64,000 nucleotides of DNA from Streptomyces luomodiensis (GTDB lineage Bacteria; Actinomycetota; Actinomycetes; Streptomycetales; Streptomycetaceae). A model generated the notes under the pieces. The model was not told where the DNA came from, did not search any database, and was given only the letters and a program-made list of their open reading frames with translations. Of this stretch, positions 48,559-58,211 are shown in pieces. The stretch's first letter is position 1. Every line of letters starts with the position of its first letter. Where the stretch lies: assembly GCF_031679605.1 (NCBI RefSeq), contig NZ_CP117522.1, positions 7,626,001-7,690,000 of the forward strand, written 5' to 3'. A program made the translations under genes and the position numbers.

Positions 48559-50693
48559 AGATGATCGATCCGGCGAGCATCCCGGAGTTCACCGGCGATC
48601 TGGAGCAGCTGGACAAGGACATCTCCGGGCTGCGCGGCGATGCGATCACCATCCGCGACGGCGGGATGCACGCTCACTCCCGTTTCCAGATGCTGGAGGC
48701 CTTCTACACAGCGCCGGAGGCCGACCAGCTGTTCGCCTCCACATGGCCGGCGGCTGTGAAAGCCGACGCCTTCGCCGGCGACCTGGAGACAGTGGCCGAC
48801 GCGCTGGACACGTTCGCCTATGAGATCCGCCCGCTCGTCAAACGGCTGAAGCAGCTCAAGGCGGATGCTTTCGCGTTCGTCGACAGCGTCGAGGGTGATG
48901 ACGACTGGACCGAGGACGAGGGCAAGGTCGACCGTCATCAGCAACTGTGGGACGGCGTGAACGCTGCCGTGGCCGCCTTCCAGGAGGCCGAGCGGAAGGC
49001 TTCCACCACCATCTCCGGGCTCGTGGGCGGCCCGAAGTTCGTGGCGGACGACGGTAGCCACACGCACAACCGCAAGCAGGTGATGTACGGCTACGATCTC
49101 GACAGCCTCGAACAAGCCAAGGAACTCCCCTGGGGCAGTCCGGTCAGCCAAACCTACGACGCTCTTGACTTCGGCCACCATTTCAAGAGCTTCGTCTGGG
49201 ACGGCCTGATCGTCGACAACATCTGGGGCGGACTCAAGGGCCTCAAAACCCTCACCGGACTCGACGGTGGCGACGCGGCCGGCAAGGCCTGGGGGCATCT
49301 CGGAGATGTCGTCGGCGGCGTCGGCCAGTACACCATCAAGCCCTACGACGCGTTCATGGACTGGGCGTTCGGGGAGGACCAGGACAGCCCCGAGGAGACT
49401 CGGCAGAAGCAGGCCGCCAAGGACTTCGGCAAGTCCCTGGTCGCCTGGGACATGTGGAGCGAGAACCCCGCCCGTGCATCGGCGACCGTGGTTTTCAACG
49501 CCTTAACCCTCGGTACGGTTCCGGCCGCGCGAGCCATCAAGGGAGGCAAGGCAGGCGCGGCAGCCCAAGGGGCTGCCAAGATCGGCGAGTATCTCGACCC
49601 GCTCTCCGCAGCCTTCAAGGTAGGAGGCAAAGCAGCCAGTTCGCTGCCCAAGCTCTCTGAGCTCACAGCCACCATCCACGCCCTCGACAACGCCCCCGGT
49701 ACGCACCGCCTCCACAGCCAGATCGAACTCTCTGACGGCTCCAAGGTCCGCATCGAGGACGGCGCGTTCATCCGTCTGGATGCGGACGGCAATCCCGTCC
49801 ACGACACACCACGCCAGGAGCCGCGGGCGGACCAGCGAGCTTCCCAACACGAGGCCGCACCCGCGCAGCGGGAACCAGCCGCAGTCGGAGGTCATTCCCG
49901 GGCTGAGTCCATGCATTCTGGAAGTGCCTCGGGTGAAGGCGCGGGCCCTGCGTCCGACAAAGCGCCCGACAGGAAGCACCATGATTCCCCTAACTCATCC
50001 ACCAGCCGCGACGTACCACACAGCAGTGGGCACACAGAAACAGGTGACAGCCGCCCTGGCTCTGGCGGAAGCGCCTCAGGCGGTCACGACAGCGATCTGA
50101 TGCCAGACCACAGCAGCGAAGGAGGCGATACTGCCAAGACTCCACCGGAAGGAGACCCGTCCGGCGCGTCATCTACTGAGCGTGTGAATGATCCGCCGCC
50201 CGAAATGACTGCCGCGCAGAGAGCAGCGCATTGGACACATCTAGAAGAAGTGGAGAAGCGAAGTACAGGCGACTTCGATCACCTTCAGCGAGATCCAGAC
50301 AAGAATGGCGGTATCTCCGAGCCTTCGAAGGACGAAGCGAGAGTTGGCCTGGACCTACGCGAGCAGGGCCGTCTTCCAGACGATATTCGCCGTCCCGTAG
50401 AAGCTGACCGCGGAGAATTCTACTCACCTAGCACCGGGAAGTACTACGACATCAAGGGTGTCCATTCTGACTGGCCGCCTTTCAACAACGTGCGCGACAA
50501 GTCTCAGTCTTTCCGGGGTGCATATAATCCGGCGAACAATGGCAAATGGGTCAAGAAGTTGTCGGAGCAGATAGTCGAGAAACGTCGCACGGTTATCATT
50601 GATGTACGAAACGCAAATCAAGCGGCGATAGACGACGTTAAGTCCATTGTCCAGAGGAACGGCTGGGAAGATCATGTCATCTGGTACCCGTAA
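48555..50693 (+). CDS. T7SS polymorphic toxin with nuclease-like C terminus
   Basis: 712 residues from the GTG overlapping the DUF6507 stop. Residues 1-330 form a helical type VII N domain (EFTGDLEQLDKDISGLRGDA, LKTLTGLDGGDAAGKAWGHL). Residues about 430-560 are a Ser/Gly/His/Pro linker. The last 150 residues are a distinct domain: ISEPSKDEARVGLDLREQG, EFYSPSTGKYYDIKGVHSDW, RRTVIIDVRNANQAAIDDVK, HVIWYP. Glu, then D-x-K in YYDIKG, fits a PD-(D/E)xK-type nuclease as in CdiA C-terminal toxins. The following gene overlaps by 20 nt and likely encodes immunity. Confidence 0.8.
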   Translation: MKMIDPASIPEFTGDLEQLDKDISGLRGDAITIRDGGMHAHSRFQMLEAFYTAPEADQLFASTWPAAVKADAFAGDLETVADALDTFAYEIRPLVKRLKQLKADAFAFVDSVEGDDDWTEDEGKVDRHQQLWDGVNAAVAAFQEAERKASTTISGLVGGPKFVADDGSHTHNRKQVMYGYDLDSLEQAKELPWGSPVSQTYDALDFGHHFKSFVWDGLIVDNIWGGLKGLKTLTGLDGGDAAGKAWGHLGDVVGGVGQYTIKPYDAFMDWAFGEDQDSPEETRQKQAAKDFGKSLVAWDMWSENPARASATVVFNALTLGTVPAARAIKGGKAGAAAQGAAKIGEYLDPLSAAFKVGGKAASSLPKLSELTATIHALDNAPGTHRLHSQIELSDGSKVRIEDGAFIRLDADGNPVHDTPRQEPRADQRASQHEAAPAQREPAAVGGHSRAESMHSGSASGEGAGPASDKAPDRKHHDSPNSSTSRDVPHSSGHTETGDSRPGSGGSASGGHDSDLMPDHSSEGGDTAKTPPEGDPSGASSTERVNDPPPEMTAAQRAAHWTHLEEVEKRSTGDFDHLQRDPDKNGGISEPSKDEARVGLDLREQGRLPDDIRRPVEADRGEFYSPSTGKYYDIKGVHSDWPPFNNVRDKSQSFRGAYNPANNGKWVKKLSEQIVEKRRTVIIDVRNANQAAIDDVKSIVQRNGWEDHVIWYP

Positions 50694-51309
50694 AGGCTGG
50701 GCTCCGGGTCAATACCCTGACGACTCCGAAGCGGCACAGCGCCTGCGGGAATGGCTGCAGAGTGAGGAAGGAGGGCTCGACGCCGTCGGGCTCGATCTGA
50801 GTGGCGCCGATCTTTCGCAAGGCGATTTCTCCGAGTCCTGGTTCACCGACTCCAAGTTGGTCAACGTAAAGTTGATCGACGCCGACCTTTACCGCTCGGA
50901 CGCGCAAGGCGCGGACTTCACCGGGGCAGACCTGACCCGGGCATCCCTCGTGCGGGCGAATTTTGACGACGCAGTTCTGCGGGGAGCCACCCTCGACGGG
51001 GCAGACCTCGTCAAGGCATCTCTGTGCGATGTCGACGCTTCACGGACGCACTGTCGTGGTACACAGTTCATGGGGGCATCGCTGCTCGACGTGGACCTCC
51101 GCGACGCAGACTTGACCGATGCAATGTTGCGGGAGAACTCGTTTAAGGTCCTCATGAATCATTCGACCATCCTCCATGGGGTATCGGGATCAGTCTTTGG
51201 CCCTGTGAAAATCTTCGAGCAGGACTCTGTTCGCACGCTGGGGGGCGCTGCCCTGGAAGATTGGATAAGAAGAAAAGGCGGCAACGTCCACGTAATCTCT
51301 GGAAATTAG
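50674..51309 (+). CDS. Pentapeptide-repeat protein, probable immunity protein
   Basis: 211 residues. The ATG at 50674 lies inside the toxin gene (20-nt overlap), with GGGAAG upstream. From about residue 40 there are many A(D/N)LxX pentapeptides: LDLSGADLSQGDFSES, AQGADFTGADLTRASLVRAN, GATLDGADLVKASL, VDLRDADLTDAMLREN. They fold as a right-handed quadrilateral beta-helix that can mimic DNA (MfpA, Qnr). As the gene directly after a toxin it is the best immunity candidate; neutralisation of a nuclease by DNA mimicry is a hypothesis. GC is lower than in flanking genes. Confidence 0.75.
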   Translation: MSSGTRKGWAPGQYPDDSEAAQRLREWLQSEEGGLDAVGLDLSGADLSQGDFSESWFTDSKLVNVKLIDADLYRSDAQGADFTGADLTRASLVRANFDDAVLRGATLDGADLVKASLCDVDASRTHCRGTQFMGASLLDVDLRDADLTDAMLRENSFKVLMNHSTILHGVSGSVFGPVKIFEQDSVRTLGGAALEDWIRRKGGNVHVISGN

Positions 51310-51374
51310 ACCGTGACAGGTCACCTAAATCCCGAGGTGGCGACGTACACCGTTGTAAGAGGTAATGAACGACC

Positions 51375-51644
51375 ATGGCAGCGCAGGACTACGACAGTCA
51401 ATTGCTGGAATCGGTGTCGGTGCGGCGTCGGCGGTTGCGGGATGCCTTGTTGCTGGGAACGCAGCGGCAGCGGCGGTCGGTGGATGAGCGGCTGGGAAAG
51501 GTTGTTGTCGGGACGGTGATTGCCGGGGTGTTGTGTGCCGGATGCGTGGGCTGGTCGTTCATTTCACACCGGGTCACCGGACAGAGTCCGTATGGGCCTT
51601 CGGCGCCTTCGATCGCGCCATCCGTGGGGAGTTCGGCCCGATGA
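51375..51644 (+). CDS. Small single-pass membrane protein in the T7SS locus
   Basis: 89 residues: a charged cytoplasmic N terminus (SVSVRRRRLRDALLLGTQRQ, RRSVDERLGKVV), one membrane helix (VGTVIAGVLCAGCVGWSFI) and a short Pro/Ser tail. Similar small membrane proteins occur before eccD in Streptomyces type VII loci. It may be a component or adaptor of the membrane complex. Position between the immunity gene and eccD is the main evidence. Confidence 0.6.
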   Translation: MAAQDYDSQLLESVSVRRRRLRDALLLGTQRQRRSVDERLGKVVVGTVIAGVLCAGCVGWSFISHRVTGQSPYGPSAPSIAPSVGSSAR

Positions 51645-51657
51645 TAGGTTCGAACGC

Positions 51658-53031
51658 GTGGTAGCAGCGGGGACGACAAGCGGTACGGAACTGAGTCGGG
51701 TCACTCTCGTCGGCGAGCGGCGACGCATTGATCTCGTCCTTCCTTCTCAGGAACCGATCGGTCGGCTGCTGCCGGAAATTCTGCGGCTGCTGGACGATGA
51801 GGTTGCGGCGCGGCCTTCGTCTCGGCACCTCGTGACCGTCAGCGGTTCGGCGTTGGCGCAGGACAGCACGCTGGAGTCGGCCGGGGTGCCGGATGGTGCG
51901 GTGCTGCGGCTTGTGCGTGTCGAGGACGCGCCGTCGGCGCCGGTGGTGCATGACGTCAGCGATGAGGTGGCGGAGGACCTTGGCCTGCGCGCCTGGCGCT
52001 GGCGCCCGGCGGCGCGTCGGGTGTCGGCGGGGGTCGCCATGGTCGTGTGGGTGCTGGCCGCGGGGTTGGTGGCTCGTGGCGAGTTCGCGTCATCCTCTGT
52101 CATGTCCGTCGTGCTGTTCGCGGCGCTGGTGCTGGCTGTGGCGGGCGCGTTGACCGGGCGTACGGGGCGTGCGGGGCGTCGTGGGGTGGCCACGGCGCTA
52201 ATCGTCGCGGCGGGTGCGCTCGGTGTTCTGGGCGCGTGGACGCTGGCCGACGCGCAGGCGTGGTCGGGTGCGGCGCGGCTCGCCGGGACAGCAGGGGCCG
52301 TGGCGCTGACGCTGTTGCTCCTGGGGTGGTTTTCGCCGCTGGGGCGTGGTGGGCTGATCGGGGCCGGGGCGGTCGCGGTCATGGCCGTCGGCTGGGAAGT
52401 TGCCTTGGCGTTGCAGGGCGGCGGTGCGACGGCTGGGGAGCAGGCCCGTGTGGGAGCGGTTCTGGCGGTCGTGTCGGTCGTGGTGCTGAGTGTGGTGCCG
52501 CGGCTGGCGATGATGGCGTCGGGGCTGTCCGCACTGGACGACCGGCGCTCGGGTGGAACGTCGGTGAGCCGCCACGAAGTGGCCACGGCGTTGACGGCCA
52601 CACATCGCGGGCTGGCGCTCGCCACGCTCGTCGTGTCCGTCTCGGCAGGTGCGGCCGGGTTTATCGTGCTGCGTTCGCCCACGGTGTGGACGGTTCTGTT
52701 GGCCGTGGTCGTGGCCGTGGTGGTGGCGCTTCGCGCCCGGGCTTTCCCGTTGACCGTCGAGGTCGTGGGCGTGCTGCTGGCCAGTGTGGTCGTGGTCTTG
52801 CGGTTGATCGTGGTGTGGCTGGAGCGTTCCTCGGCCTACGGGCCGCTGGCCGTGCTCGTCGCGCTCGCGGTCATCTCGCTCGGGGCTTTGGCGGTGCAGC
52901 CCGCCGAGCATGTCCGGGTGCGTCTGCGGCGTGCGGGGGATCTGGTCGAGTCGGCCGGGGTGTGTGCCTTGCTTCCGCTGTTGATCGGGGTGTTCGGGGT
53001 CTACGGGCGCCTGTTGGACACCTTCGCGTAG
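51658..53031 (+). CDS. eccD: Type VII secretion integral membrane protein EccD
   Basis: 457 residues from the GTG at 51658; the frame runs back to 51520 but family homology starts later. An N-terminal ubiquitin-like domain (RVTLVGERRRIDLVLPSQEP, SRHLVTVSGSALAQDSTLES) is followed by 11 hydrophobic segments, as in EccD/YukD-type channel subunits. EccD forms the membrane pore of ESX systems together with EccB, EccC and EccE. It is followed by a MinD-like ATPase and eccC on the same strand, 10 and 7 bp apart. Confidence 0.85.
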   Translation: MVAAGTTSGTELSRVTLVGERRRIDLVLPSQEPIGRLLPEILRLLDDEVAARPSSRHLVTVSGSALAQDSTLESAGVPDGAVLRLVRVEDAPSAPVVHDVSDEVAEDLGLRAWRWRPAARRVSAGVAMVVWVLAAGLVARGEFASSSVMSVVLFAALVLAVAGALTGRTGRAGRRGVATALIVAAGALGVLGAWTLADAQAWSGAARLAGTAGAVALTLLLLGWFSPLGRGGLIGAGAVAVMAVGWEVALALQGGGATAGEQARVGAVLAVVSVVVLSVVPRLAMMASGLSALDDRRSGGTSVSRHEVATALTATHRGLALATLVVSVSAGAAGFIVLRSPTVWTVLLAVVVAVVVALRARAFPLTVEVVGVLLASVVVVLRLIVVWLERSSAYGPLAVLVALAVISLGALAVQPAEHVRVRLRRAGDLVESAGVCALLPLLIGVFGVYGRLLDTFA

Positions 53032-53041
53032 GAGTGGCGGC

Positions 53042-54196
53042 ATGTCTCAAGGGGACTGGCAGCAGGACGTGTTGCGGGAGCTGGGCCAGAGCCGAGCCGA
53101 GGAGAACGTGCAGAGGGGTTCCGCGGAGGTGCCGCCCGCCTCGGCATCGCTCTCGCCTTCGTCCGCACCTCCGGTGGATGCGGGGTCCGACTCCGCGCGG
53201 ACCGACGCCCAGGTTCCGGCGCCTGGACCACAACCGCCCGGCAGCCGGGGGTCCCGGGATCCGGGGCTCCCCGTACACACGCCGGAGTCCGCTCCGACGG
53301 TCGATCCCCGGCTGTCGGGCGCGTTGGGGCGTCCGCTGCACGGGGATTCGATGGCGCGGCGGGCCCGCCGCGCCGTGCGCATGCTGGGGAGTTCCGTGGC
53401 TCGGGAGGTCACGGAGGGCACCCGGCTGGCGCAGGAGGTGCAGCAGCCGGTGACCACCGGGCGGGTGATCGCCGTGACGTCCATACGTGGCGGAGTGGGG
53501 AAGTCCACGGTGACGGCCTTGCTGAGCCGGATCTTCAATCACTACCGGCGGGATCCGGTGCTCGCGCTGGAGGCGGACACGGCTCTGGGCACGTTGCCGG
53601 TGCGGCTCGGTGCGGAGTCCGTGCGCTGGTCGTGTTCGGATCTGGCGCAGATTCTCACCCCATCCATGCAGTTGACGGATGTCATCGGTTATCTGGTGCC
53701 GGTGGCCGACGGCGGCTGGCTGTTGCCCGCGAGTCAGGGGCGGGTGGGGGCACCGCTGGATGTCCGCACATACCGCACGGTGACGATGGCGCTGCGCCGG
53801 TACTTCGCGGTGACCGTGGTCGATTGCGAGACGCTGCCGGGTGAGGTGGCGCGCACGGCGATGGACACCGCGCACGCCCGCGTGGTCGCCGCGCCGATGA
53901 CCGCCGAGGGCGTCAACGGCACCCGTGTCGTCCTGGACTGGCTTGCCCAGTTGCCACACGCAGCCCTGGACAGCACGGTGGTGGCGCTCACGGCGAGTTC
54001 CCCAGACACGACACTTGATGTGCGGGCGGCGAGCGCGTACCTGCGGGAGACGGGAGCGGCGGTCGTACCCGTTCCATACGACCGCCATCTGGGCGGAGGA
54101 GGCCCCATTCTGAACGCCATGCTGGGACGGGACACCCGGGAGGCCGCCACCATGCTGGCCGCCGAAGTGATGCGGCGCGCTGTAAGGGTGCGGTGA
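53042..54196 (+). CDS. MinD/ParA-like ATPase of the T7SS locus
   Basis: 384 residues: a disordered Pro/Ser-rich N-terminal half (PPASASLSPSSAPPVDAGSD) and a C-terminal deviant Walker ATPase (VIAVTSIRGGVGKSTVTALL, near residue 149). It resembles the MinD-like EspI proteins of ESX clusters, which respond to ATP and regulate secretion. FAVTVVDCETLPGEVARTAM is the Walker B region, with Cys-Glu following the Asp. Located between eccD and eccC. Confidence 0.8.
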   Translation: MSQGDWQQDVLRELGQSRAEENVQRGSAEVPPASASLSPSSAPPVDAGSDSARTDAQVPAPGPQPPGSRGSRDPGLPVHTPESAPTVDPRLSGALGRPLHGDSMARRARRAVRMLGSSVAREVTEGTRLAQEVQQPVTTGRVIAVTSIRGGVGKSTVTALLSRIFNHYRRDPVLALEADTALGTLPVRLGAESVRWSCSDLAQILTPSMQLTDVIGYLVPVADGGWLLPASQGRVGAPLDVRTYRTVTMALRRYFAVTVVDCETLPGEVARTAMDTAHARVVAAPMTAEGVNGTRVVLDWLAQLPHAALDSTVVALTASSPDTTLDVRAASAYLRETGAAVVPVPYDRHLGGGGPILNAMLGRDTREAATMLAAEVMRRAVRVR

Positions 54197-54203
54197 GGAC
54201 GGA

Positions 54204-57200
54204 ATGACCCAGCGTGTGATCCACCGGCCCGCCCGCAGCACCCGTCCGCTTCCCCCCGCCTCCCCGCGCACCGTAGAGCCACCGCCCAACCTGCCCGAGG
54301 GCAAGATCGGCAATGCGGCGACCACGATGCTGCCGCTGGCCGGCGTCATGAGCTCGGTCGTGATGATGACCGTCATCCGCAACAGCCAGTTCGCCGCGCT
54401 CGGTGCCATCGTCCTGGTCTTCGCCCTGCTGGGGGCCGTTGCCCTCTTCTGGTCCCAGCGCGGCAAGGCGCAGCGCACGCGCCGCACGCAACGGGAACGG
54501 TACCTGGAGTACCTGGAAGAGCTCCGCGAGGAGTTCGGGCGGCTGGAGCGGGAGCGCCGTCAGGGGGCGCGGGTGCTGAATCCGCCGCCGGAGGCGCTGT
54601 ACGACATCGTGCGGGATCCGGCGCGGCTGTGGGAGCGTCGTCGGCTGGACGGTGATTTTCTCCGGGTGCGGGTGGGCGTCGGCGAGGTGCCGGTGCAGGA
54701 GCTGACGGTGGGGCAGCATTCGGGCAGCGTTCTGACCCCGCCGGACCCGTTCATGCTGAACGAGGCCCGTGCGCTGCTGGGCCGCTTCGCAATCGCCACC
54801 GACTTTCCGCTCACGGTGCCGCTGGACCGGGCGGGCGATGTGTCGATCGTCGGCGACCGTGAGGGCGTACTGCGCGTTGCCCGAGCGCTGCTGCTCCAGG
54901 CCGCCGTGGCCCACGCGCCGGACGACCTCGCCGTGGGCTTCGCGTTCCCCGCGGAGCGGGAGGAGGACTGGTCCTGGGGCAAATGGCTGCCCCACGTGCT
55001 GGACACGGACGAGGGTGATGGTCCGGTGGCTGCCCGCCGTATCGCGGCCGGCCTGCCGCAGCTGTCCAAACTGCTGCCCACAGAATTGCGACGCCGCGCC
55101 TCGTACGCCGCCGAGGTACGACGCGGTCTGTCCGACCGGAACGCGCTACAGCTCACCGACCGGCTCCTCGTGATCAGTGACGCGTACGGGGAGGCGGCCT
55201 GTGAGCTGCCGCGTCCGGACGAGGCCGTGGCCCTGCGCGACATGGGCGTCACCGTGCTGCACCTGTTGGAGCGGCAAGTCCACGAGCCGGACCAGGTGAG
55301 TGTGCGCATCACCGTCGACGGTGAGCGGATCGAGGTCGAAGACTTGCGCACGCCGGAACCCGTACGCGCGACGGGCACCGTGGATGCCGTCACGCTCCCG
55401 GGTGCGGAAGGTCTGGCGCGCGAGCTCGCGCCGCTGAGGCTGTCGGCCACGTCCGCGCCCGAGGGCGCTCCCGTGGCCGGGCCGGTGGACTTCCCCGAAC
55501 TGCTCGGCATCGACGACCCGGCCGCGCTGGACCTGGACCGGCTGTGGGCGCCGCGAGGCGAGCGGGCCTTCCTGCGCGTGCCGATCGGGCTCAGCGACCG
55601 CCACGAGCCCGTACTCCTCGATGTGAAGGAGTCCTCGGAACTGGGCATGGGCCCGCACGGGCTGTGCGTGGGGGCCACCGGCTCCGGTAAGAGCGAGCTG
55701 TTGCGCACCCTCGTCCTCGCCCTCGTCACCACCCACCCGCCCGAGGACCTGGCGCTGGTGCTGGTCGACTACAAGGGCGGCGCCACCTTCGCGCCGTTCG
55801 AGGATCTGCCCCATGTCGCCGGTGTGATCACGAACTTGGAGAACCAGGCGGGGCTGGTCGAGCGGGTGCACACGAGCCTGGCCGGAGAGGTCAAACGCCG
55901 CCAGCAGGTACTCAAGGACGCCGGGAACGTCGCCGACATCGGCCACTACGCGGCGCTGCGCGCGACGCGACGGCCGGAGCTGGAGCCGCTGCCGCATCTG
56001 TTCGTGGTCATCGACGAGTTCGGCGAACTGCTCACCGCAAAGCCCAACTTCATCGACCTGTTCTTGTCGATCGGCCGCATCGGCCGGTCGATCGGGGTGC
56101 ACCTGCTGCTGTCCAGCCAGCGCATCGAAGGCGGCAAGCTCAAGGGCCTGGACACCTATCTGTCCTACCGTCTGGGCCTGCGCACCTTCTCCGCCGACGA
56201 GAGCCGCACGGTCCTCGACACCACCGACGCCTTCCACCTGCCGCCGCTCCCGGGCTTCGGCTATCTCAAGGTCGACACCTCGACCTACGAGCGTTTCAAA
56301 GCGGGCTACGTCTCCGGCGGCTACCGAGGCCCATCCCTGCGCAAGCCCCAGGACGACGAACCGCTCGCCCTGCCGTACCCGACCTTCAACACCCAACAAG
56401 CGCCGGAGCACGTGACCGCTCCCGAGCTCGAGAGCACCAAACGGGACACCGGACCCACCGTGCTGTCGGTGATGGTCGACCAACTACGCGGGGCTGCAGA
56501 GCCGGTACGCCGCATCTGGCTGCCGCCCCTGCCGGAGGCCATCACCCTCGACGCCGCGGCCGGGCCGGTCCAGGCATCGGACCGCGGCCTGCACCTCACC
56601 AGACGCCCAGACCACATGCGGGTGCCGCTCGGTGTCCTCGACGATCCGGCCAGGCAGTGGCAGGACCAGTGGCTGCTGGACCTGACCGTCGCGGGCGGAC
56701 ACGCGGCGATCATCGGCGGCCCGCAGTCCGGCAAGACCACCCTGCTGCGCACCCTCGCCCTGTCCCTCTCCCTGACCCACACCCCCCGCGAGGTCGCCGT
56801 TTACGGACTGGACCTGGCTGGCGGCGGACTCAGCGCCCTCACCGACCTGCCGCACGTCGGCGGCATCGCCGGACGCTCCGACCACGAACGAGCCACCCGC
56901 GCCGTCGCCGAAGTCCGCGCCATGCTGAACGAGCGCGAACAGCTCTTCCGCGACCACGGCATCGACTCCATCGCCCAACTCCGCACCCTGCGCGCCCAGG
57001 GCCGCCTGCTCGGGCTCTCCTCCACCGACATCGTGCTGCTCATCGACGGCTTCGGCGCGCTGCGCGACGAATTCGCCGACCTCGAGGACGCCATCACCGA
57101 CCTGCTCAAGCGCGGCAGCGGCTACGGCATCCACGTGGTAGCCGGGATGCTGCGCTGGAACGACGTACGCATCGCCACCCAGTCCATGTTCGGCACCCGC

Positions 57201-58211
57201 GTCGAACTGCGGCTGAACGACCCCGCCGACTCCAGCATCGACCGCAAACTCGCCGAAACCCTCACCTCCGACACCCCGGGACGGGCCCTGACCGACGCGA
57301 AACTCTTCGCCCAGGTCGCCCTGCCCCGCATCGACGCCCACCCGGCAACGGGCGACCTCGCCGCCGCCCTCGAAGAGGCCGCACGCACGGTCCGCGCCAC
57401 CTGGCACGGCGAACTCGCCTCCCCCGTACGCGTCCTGCCCAGCCGCCTTCCCCTGACGAAACTCCCCTCGCCCGCCATCGAACCCTCACGGATCCCCATC
57501 GGCCTCGACCAGGACGCCCTCGCCCCCGTACACCTGGACCTCTTCGCGCACGACCAGCACCTGCTGATCCTCGGCGACAACGCATGCGGCAAGACCAACC
57601 TCCTGCGGCTCATCGCCCGGCAGCTCACCGACCGCTACACGGACGACGAACTCGTCTTCGCCGTCTTCGACCCCCGTCGGGGACTGCGCGGAGTCATCCC
57701 CGAGCCCTACCGAGGCGGCTACGCCCACAACCCCAAGCTCTCCGCAGCCCTCACCACGGGCATCGCCAAGGAACTCGACAAGCGCCTGCCGGACGCAACG
57801 GTCGACCACGACGCCCTCGCCGACGAACCCGCCTTCAGCGGGCCACGCATCGTCATCCTCGTCGACGACTACGACATCCTCACCACCGCAGGGCAACAGC
57901 CCCTGGCCGGCTTCCTGCCCTACGTCCCCTCCGCCCAGGACATCGGACTGCACTTCGTCATCGCCCGCCGCGTCGCCGGATCCTCCCGAGCCCTGTACGA
58001 GCCACTGCTGACCACCCTGCGGGAGACCGGGACCGCCGCCCTCGTCATGACCGGCGACCGCACCGAGGGCCAGCTCTTCCCCGGCCTCTACGCCTCGGCC
58101 CAGCCACCCGGCCGCGGCACCCTGGTCCGCCGCGGCCGCCCCCACCAGCTCGTCCAGACCGCCCTCGCACCCGAGACCACCCCCGCCACCACCCCGGACC
58201 ACGCCACGTGA
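54204..58211 (+). CDS. eccC: Type VII secretion ATPase EccC (EccCa-EccCb fusion)
   Basis: 1335 residues. Two N-terminal membrane helices lie near residues 40-80. Three FtsK/SpoIIIE ATPase domains follow: VGATGSGKSELLRTLVLALV (about residue 490) with VDYKGG and VVIDEFGELL; GGPQSGKTTLLRTLALSLS (about 837) with LLIDGFGAL; GDNACGKTNLLRLIARQL (about 1123) with VILVDDYDIL. EccC recognises substrates and powers transport. The fused form keeps all domains on one chain, as in Streptomyces. GTGA overlap with the DUF6177 gene. Confidence 0.95.
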   Translation: MTQRVIHRPARSTRPLPPASPRTVEPPPNLPEGKIGNAATTMLPLAGVMSSVVMMTVIRNSQFAALGAIVLVFALLGAVALFWSQRGKAQRTRRTQRERYLEYLEELREEFGRLERERRQGARVLNPPPEALYDIVRDPARLWERRRLDGDFLRVRVGVGEVPVQELTVGQHSGSVLTPPDPFMLNEARALLGRFAIATDFPLTVPLDRAGDVSIVGDREGVLRVARALLLQAAVAHAPDDLAVGFAFPAEREEDWSWGKWLPHVLDTDEGDGPVAARRIAAGLPQLSKLLPTELRRRASYAAEVRRGLSDRNALQLTDRLLVISDAYGEAACELPRPDEAVALRDMGVTVLHLLERQVHEPDQVSVRITVDGERIEVEDLRTPEPVRATGTVDAVTLPGAEGLARELAPLRLSATSAPEGAPVAGPVDFPELLGIDDPAALDLDRLWAPRGERAFLRVPIGLSDRHEPVLLDVKESSELGMGPHGLCVGATGSGKSELLRTLVLALVTTHPPEDLALVLVDYKGGATFAPFEDLPHVAGVITNLENQAGLVERVHTSLAGEVKRRQQVLKDAGNVADIGHYAALRATRRPELEPLPHLFVVIDEFGELLTAKPNFIDLFLSIGRIGRSIGVHLLLSSQRIEGGKLKGLDTYLSYRLGLRTFSADESRTVLDTTDAFHLPPLPGFGYLKVDTSTYERFKAGYVSGGYRGPSLRKPQDDEPLALPYPTFNTQQAPEHVTAPELESTKRDTGPTVLSVMVDQLRGAAEPVRRIWLPPLPEAITLDAAAGPVQASDRGLHLTRRPDHMRVPLGVLDDPARQWQDQWLLDLTVAGGHAAIIGGPQSGKTTLLRTLALSLSLTHTPREVAVYGLDLAGGGLSALTDLPHVGGIAGRSDHERATRAVAEVRAMLNEREQLFRDHGIDSIAQLRTLRAQGRLLGLSSTDIVLLIDGFGALRDEFADLEDAITDLLKRGSGYGIHVVAGMLRWNDVRIATQSMFGTRVELRLNDPADSSIDRKLAETLTSDTPGRALTDAKLFAQVALPRIDAHPATGDLAAALEEAARTVRATWHGELASPVRVLPSRLPLTKLPSPAIEPSRIPIGLDQDALAPVHLDLFAHDQHLLILGDNACGKTNLLRLIARQLTDRYTDDELVFAVFDPRRGLRGVIPEPYRGGYAHNPKLSAALTTGIAKELDKRLPDATVDHDALADEPAFSGPRIVILVDDYDILTTAGQQPLAGFLPYVPSAQDIGLHFVIARRVAGSSRALYEPLLTTLRETGTAALVMTGDRTEGQLFPGLYASAQPPGRGTLVRRGRPHQLVQTALAPETTPATTPDHAT

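Noticed and set aside
56657..58207. Upstream extension of the DUF6177 frame
   Set aside because: The extension is an Arg/Pro-rich shadow of eccC in another frame; the GTG at 58208 overlapping the eccC stop gives the family start.
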